From Candidatus Gastranaerophilales bacterium (lineage in GTDB: Bacteria > Cyanobacteriota > Vampirovibrionia > Gastranaerophilales > Gastranaerophilaceae), in the NCBI GenBank assembly GCA_944324305.1, contig CALUVV010000002.1:124001-188000 (forward strand): a stretch of DNA of 64,000 nucleotides, given 5' to 3'. Shown here piece by piece: positions 61,638 through 64,000 of the stretch; position 1 is the stretch's first letter; each line of letters opens with the position of its first letter. The translations under genes were made by a program, and so were the position numbers. The notes under the pieces are model-generated. The model saw only the letters and a list, made by a program, of their open reading frames with translations, searched no databases and was not told where the DNA came from.

Positions 61638-64000
61638 ATGTTCAATATAGTTACGCCTGAAAATGATGAAAATTATGCACTCTTTGAAAGATATCTTGCA
61701 AGATCATTTTCATTTGCCGTTACAGGCTTAACGACAATTCTGCGGCTTCTGCTTGTTACCAAAATTAGAAAAATTACCAGCAAGAAAGTTCTCCTGATAA
61801 CATCAACCGAACAAAATGCTTTAAAATACCGGAACGATTTGCTTAAAGCTTTCGGGATAAAATCGGAAATTCTTCCTTTCCAAAACATTTCAATGTACGA
61901 AAGTGTTTCACCAAACAGATACGATTACGCAGAGCAGGTAAGAATTTTAACTGAAAAACCCGATATAGTTATTGCACCTGTTAAAGCTCTGCTTGAAAAA
62001 TTCCCGAAAGAAGATTTTTATAAAAATAATTCTATTTCTCTTAAAACAGGTGACGAAATTGAGGTCAAAGAACTCGCCCAAAAGTTTATTGACTTGGGTT
62101 ACAAACGTTCCACAATGGTTTCTGATATTGGTGAATTCAGCATCAGAGGAGATATTATAGACTTTTATTCACTTGATAAGCATCCGGTCAGAATTGAACT
62201 CTGGGGAGATGAAATAGTAGATATCAGGTATTTCAACAATGAAACACAAAAGTCTATTGAAAAGCTTAAATCCGCAAAAATAATGCCGATGTATAAGTTT
62301 ACGCTTGAAAACGGTATTCCCGATGAAATTAAACCCGAAGATGAGGACGGATATTTTGAAGGTATTGAAGTTTACCAGAATTATTTTAATAATAATCTTG
62401 TAAGCGTTTTGGATTATTTAAAAGACTATATTCTTGTTCTTGATGAAACGTCAGAGCTTTATTCAAAATACGAATTTACAGACAAAAATTTTGAAGAACA
62501 GCTTCAGGAAAATTTAAAACTCGGTTTGAATGTTGACCTTAAAGAGCGAAATCATATTCCTTTTGAGGAGTTTATTCAAAAAAGTGCGGGATTTGTTAAA
62601 GTCGGTTTAAATAATTTTCTGGACAGCGAAACAGAAGATATTATCGAATTTAATACGCAGACTGTCCAAAACTTCGGAGCAAAGCTTGATGATATCGCAA
62701 ATTATATAAATTCAAAGCATGGATATAAAATAATTATTGCAACGGATTATCCCGAAAGAGTTAAAGAAATCCTTTCAGAGCGAAATATTTTTGATGTTGA
62801 ATACAACGAGAGTATTTCATCGCATGGGACTGTTTTAGAAGATTTTAAAACCGTAATTCTGACAGACAGAGAACTTTTTAACAAACGCACAAAAGAGATT
62901 ACGTCTGCAAAAAGGTCATATTACAAGGAAAAAGCCGAATATATCGAAAATATTAACGATATAAAAGAAGGCGAGTACGTAGTGCACAGTATTCACGGGG
63001 TCGGAATTTACAAAGGACTTTCACAGCAGGAAATTGACGGCCAGCTCAAAGATTATTTAACAATTGAATATGCAAATAAAGACAGGCTCCATATTCCCGC
63101 CGAACAAATTAATCTTCTTGTAAGATACAGGGGTTCGGGTGCGCTCAAGCCTAAACTGTCAAGAATGGGCGGAAAGGATTGGGAAAATACAAAAACACGC
63201 GTCAAAAAAGAAGTTGAACAGGTTGCCTATGATCTTTTAAGGCTTTATGCTAAACGTAAAATGCAAAAAGGTATTCAATTCTCACCTGATACGACATGGC
63301 AGGTTGAAATGGAAGAAGCTTTTGAATACACAGAAACTCCCGATCAGATGAAGGCAATAAATGATGTTAAAGCAGATATGGAAAGCGAACAGCCTATGGA
63401 CAGACTTATTTGCGGTGATGTCGGCTTCGGGAAAACAGAAGTTGCAATGCGCGGAATATTCAAAGCTGTGACATCAGGCAAACAGGCTGCGGTTGTTGTT
63501 CCGACAACAATTCTGGCATTCCAGCATTTCCAAACTCTTTCGGAAAGATTTAAACCTTTCGGGGTAAATGTGGAATTACTCTCCCGTTTCCGCTCGCAAA
63601 AAGAGCAGAAAGAAACTGTTAAGCACCTTGCCACAGGCGAATGCGATGTCGTAATCGGAACTCACAGATTATTGCAGGAAGGTATAATTTTTAAGGATTT
63701 GGGACTTCTTGTAATTGATGAGGAACACCGTTTTGGTGTACGGCACAAAGAAAAGCTGAAAACATTACGCGAAAACATTGACATTATAACAATGTCTGCT
63801 ACACCTATTCCCAGAACGCTTTATATGTCTTTATCGGGAATTAAAGATATGTCAATCATTAACACACCGCCTAAAAACAGGCTTCCAATAAAAACTTACG
63901 TCGGAGAGTGGAACGAAAATATGGTTAAAAATGCCATAATCCATGAACTTGACAGGGAAGGTCAGGTATTTTATCTGTATAACCGCGTTGAAACAATTGA
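61638..64000 (+). CDS. mfd: transcription-repair coupling factor Mfd (3' partial)
   Basis: Releases stalled RNA polymerase and recruits excision repair. 787 residues are visible, the frame stays open to the window edge. N-terminal UvrB-like module, RNA polymerase-interaction domain (GEYVVHSIHGVGIYKG near 442), then the helicase motif I GDVGFGKTEVAM (near 593) and DEEH box VIDEEHRFGV. TAAAAT is six bases before ATG 61638 with no SD (leaderless). The rest lies outside. Confidence 0.95.
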   Translation, partial: MFNIVTPENDENYALFERYLARSFSFAVTGLTTILRLLLVTKIRKITSKKVLLITSTEQNALKYRNDLLKAFGIKSEILPFQNISMYESVSPNRYDYAEQVRILTEKPDIVIAPVKALLEKFPKEDFYKNNSISLKTGDEIEVKELAQKFIDLGYKRSTMVSDIGEFSIRGDIIDFYSLDKHPVRIELWGDEIVDIRYFNNETQKSIEKLKSAKIMPMYKFTLENGIPDEIKPEDEDGYFEGIEVYQNYFNNNLVSVLDYLKDYILVLDETSELYSKYEFTDKNFEEQLQENLKLGLNVDLKERNHIPFEEFIQKSAGFVKVGLNNFLDSETEDIIEFNTQTVQNFGAKLDDIANYINSKHGYKIIIATDYPERVKEILSERNIFDVEYNESISSHGTVLEDFKTVILTDRELFNKRTKEITSAKRSYYKEKAEYIENINDIKEGEYVVHSIHGVGIYKGLSQQEIDGQLKDYLTIEYANKDRLHIPAEQINLLVRYRGSGALKPKLSRMGGKDWENTKTRVKKEVEQVAYDLLRLYAKRKMQKGIQFSPDTTWQVEMEEAFEYTETPDQMKAINDVKADMESEQPMDRLICGDVGFGKTEVAMRGIFKAVTSGKQAAVVVPTTILAFQHFQTLSERFKPFGVNVELLSRFRSQKEQKETVKHLATGECDVVIGTHRLLQEGIIFKDLGLLVIDEEHRFGVRHKEKLKTLRENIDIITMSATPIPRTLYMSLSGIKDMSIINTPPKNRLPIKTYVGEWNENMVKNAIIHELDREGQVFYLYNRVETI

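Noticed and set aside
1-64000. rRNA, CRISPR, transposase or prophage structural genes
   Set aside because: None seen on either strand by reading.

Overview
The window is a continuous stretch of chromosome from a low-G+C bacterium with a Gram-negative type envelope. It has a TolC-type outer-membrane channel, a heptosyltransferase-like GT9 enzyme, MurA, MurJ and a SpoIID-domain protein. The best guess for the host is a non-photosynthetic relative of cyanobacteria (Vampirovibrionia/Melainabacteria, order Gastranaerophilales). Three things support this: an LdpA-family iron-sulfur protein otherwise known from cyanobacteria, several prepilins starting FTLAEVLITLGIIG, and many lineage-type hypothetical proteins. 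No photosynthesis, respiration, rRNA, CRISPR or transposase gene is seen. The placement is inference, not a database result.

Layout. 1-9.2 kb: efflux channel, EamA transporter, O6-alkylguanine repair, tRNA-Gln, Nif3-coaBC-gmk, a soluble histidine kinase, an organophosphate antiporter, a DnaQ-type exonuclease and thioredoxin. 9.3-13.8 kb: one giant coiled-coil protein. 13.9-21 kb: secreted alpha-amylase, ROK sugar kinase, GT9, a GGDEF/HD-GYP-like protein, thiL and ispD. 21-28.6 kb: a prepilin/XRE pair, an unknown protein, a LipM-like octanoyltransferase with two paralogous secreted proteins, a TPR protein and another large unknown protein. 28.8-37.3 kb: nusB, ftsY, an M14 peptidase, an EF-hand protein, cysS, SpoIID, murJ and tsaC. 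37.3-44.2 kb: a second prepilin/XRE pair, lipA, an internally shortened lipoamide dehydrogenase, alr, a LysR regulator and a divergent three-gene operon of unknown membrane proteins. 44.3-49.2 kb: proBA, tRNA-Ser with a duplicated 3' end, ldpA, a HAD phosphatase and a nitroreductase. 49.3-54.5 kb: tyrA, a third prepilin/XRE pair, a prepilin broken by a poly-G tract, mtnA, ruvC and small regulators. 54.5-64 kb: a toxin-like micro-locus, an O-methyltransferase, a beta-propeller protein, dnaJ-grpE, murA and the first part of mfd. No gene-free gap exceeds about 260 bases.

The most interesting signals are these. (1) Three of four prepilin-like genes lie head-to-head with a small XRE-family repressor across a palindrome-bearing intergenic region, and the fourth is shifted out of frame by a run of ten G. 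(2) A compact locus at 54.5-54.77 kb encodes a 24-residue hydrophobic peptide with a perfect but sequestered Shine-Dalgarno, a nested terminator and a convergent antisense promoter, which is the layout of a type I toxin-antitoxin system. (3) A dozen or so genes have TATAAT six or seven bases before the ATG, which implies leaderless mRNAs; gmk and the divergent kinase share one palindromic -10. (4) Simple repeats (C10, G10 and four CCTAT units) sit in or next to genes for a glycosyltransferase, a prepilin and a large unknown protein, suggesting phase variation.

Metabolically the genes fit a fermentative gut-type bacterium: extracellular alpha-glucan use, sugar-phosphate import, lipoate made by an octanoyl transfer route (LipM-like plus LipA), and proline, tyrosine, isoprenoid and thiamine-diphosphate steps.
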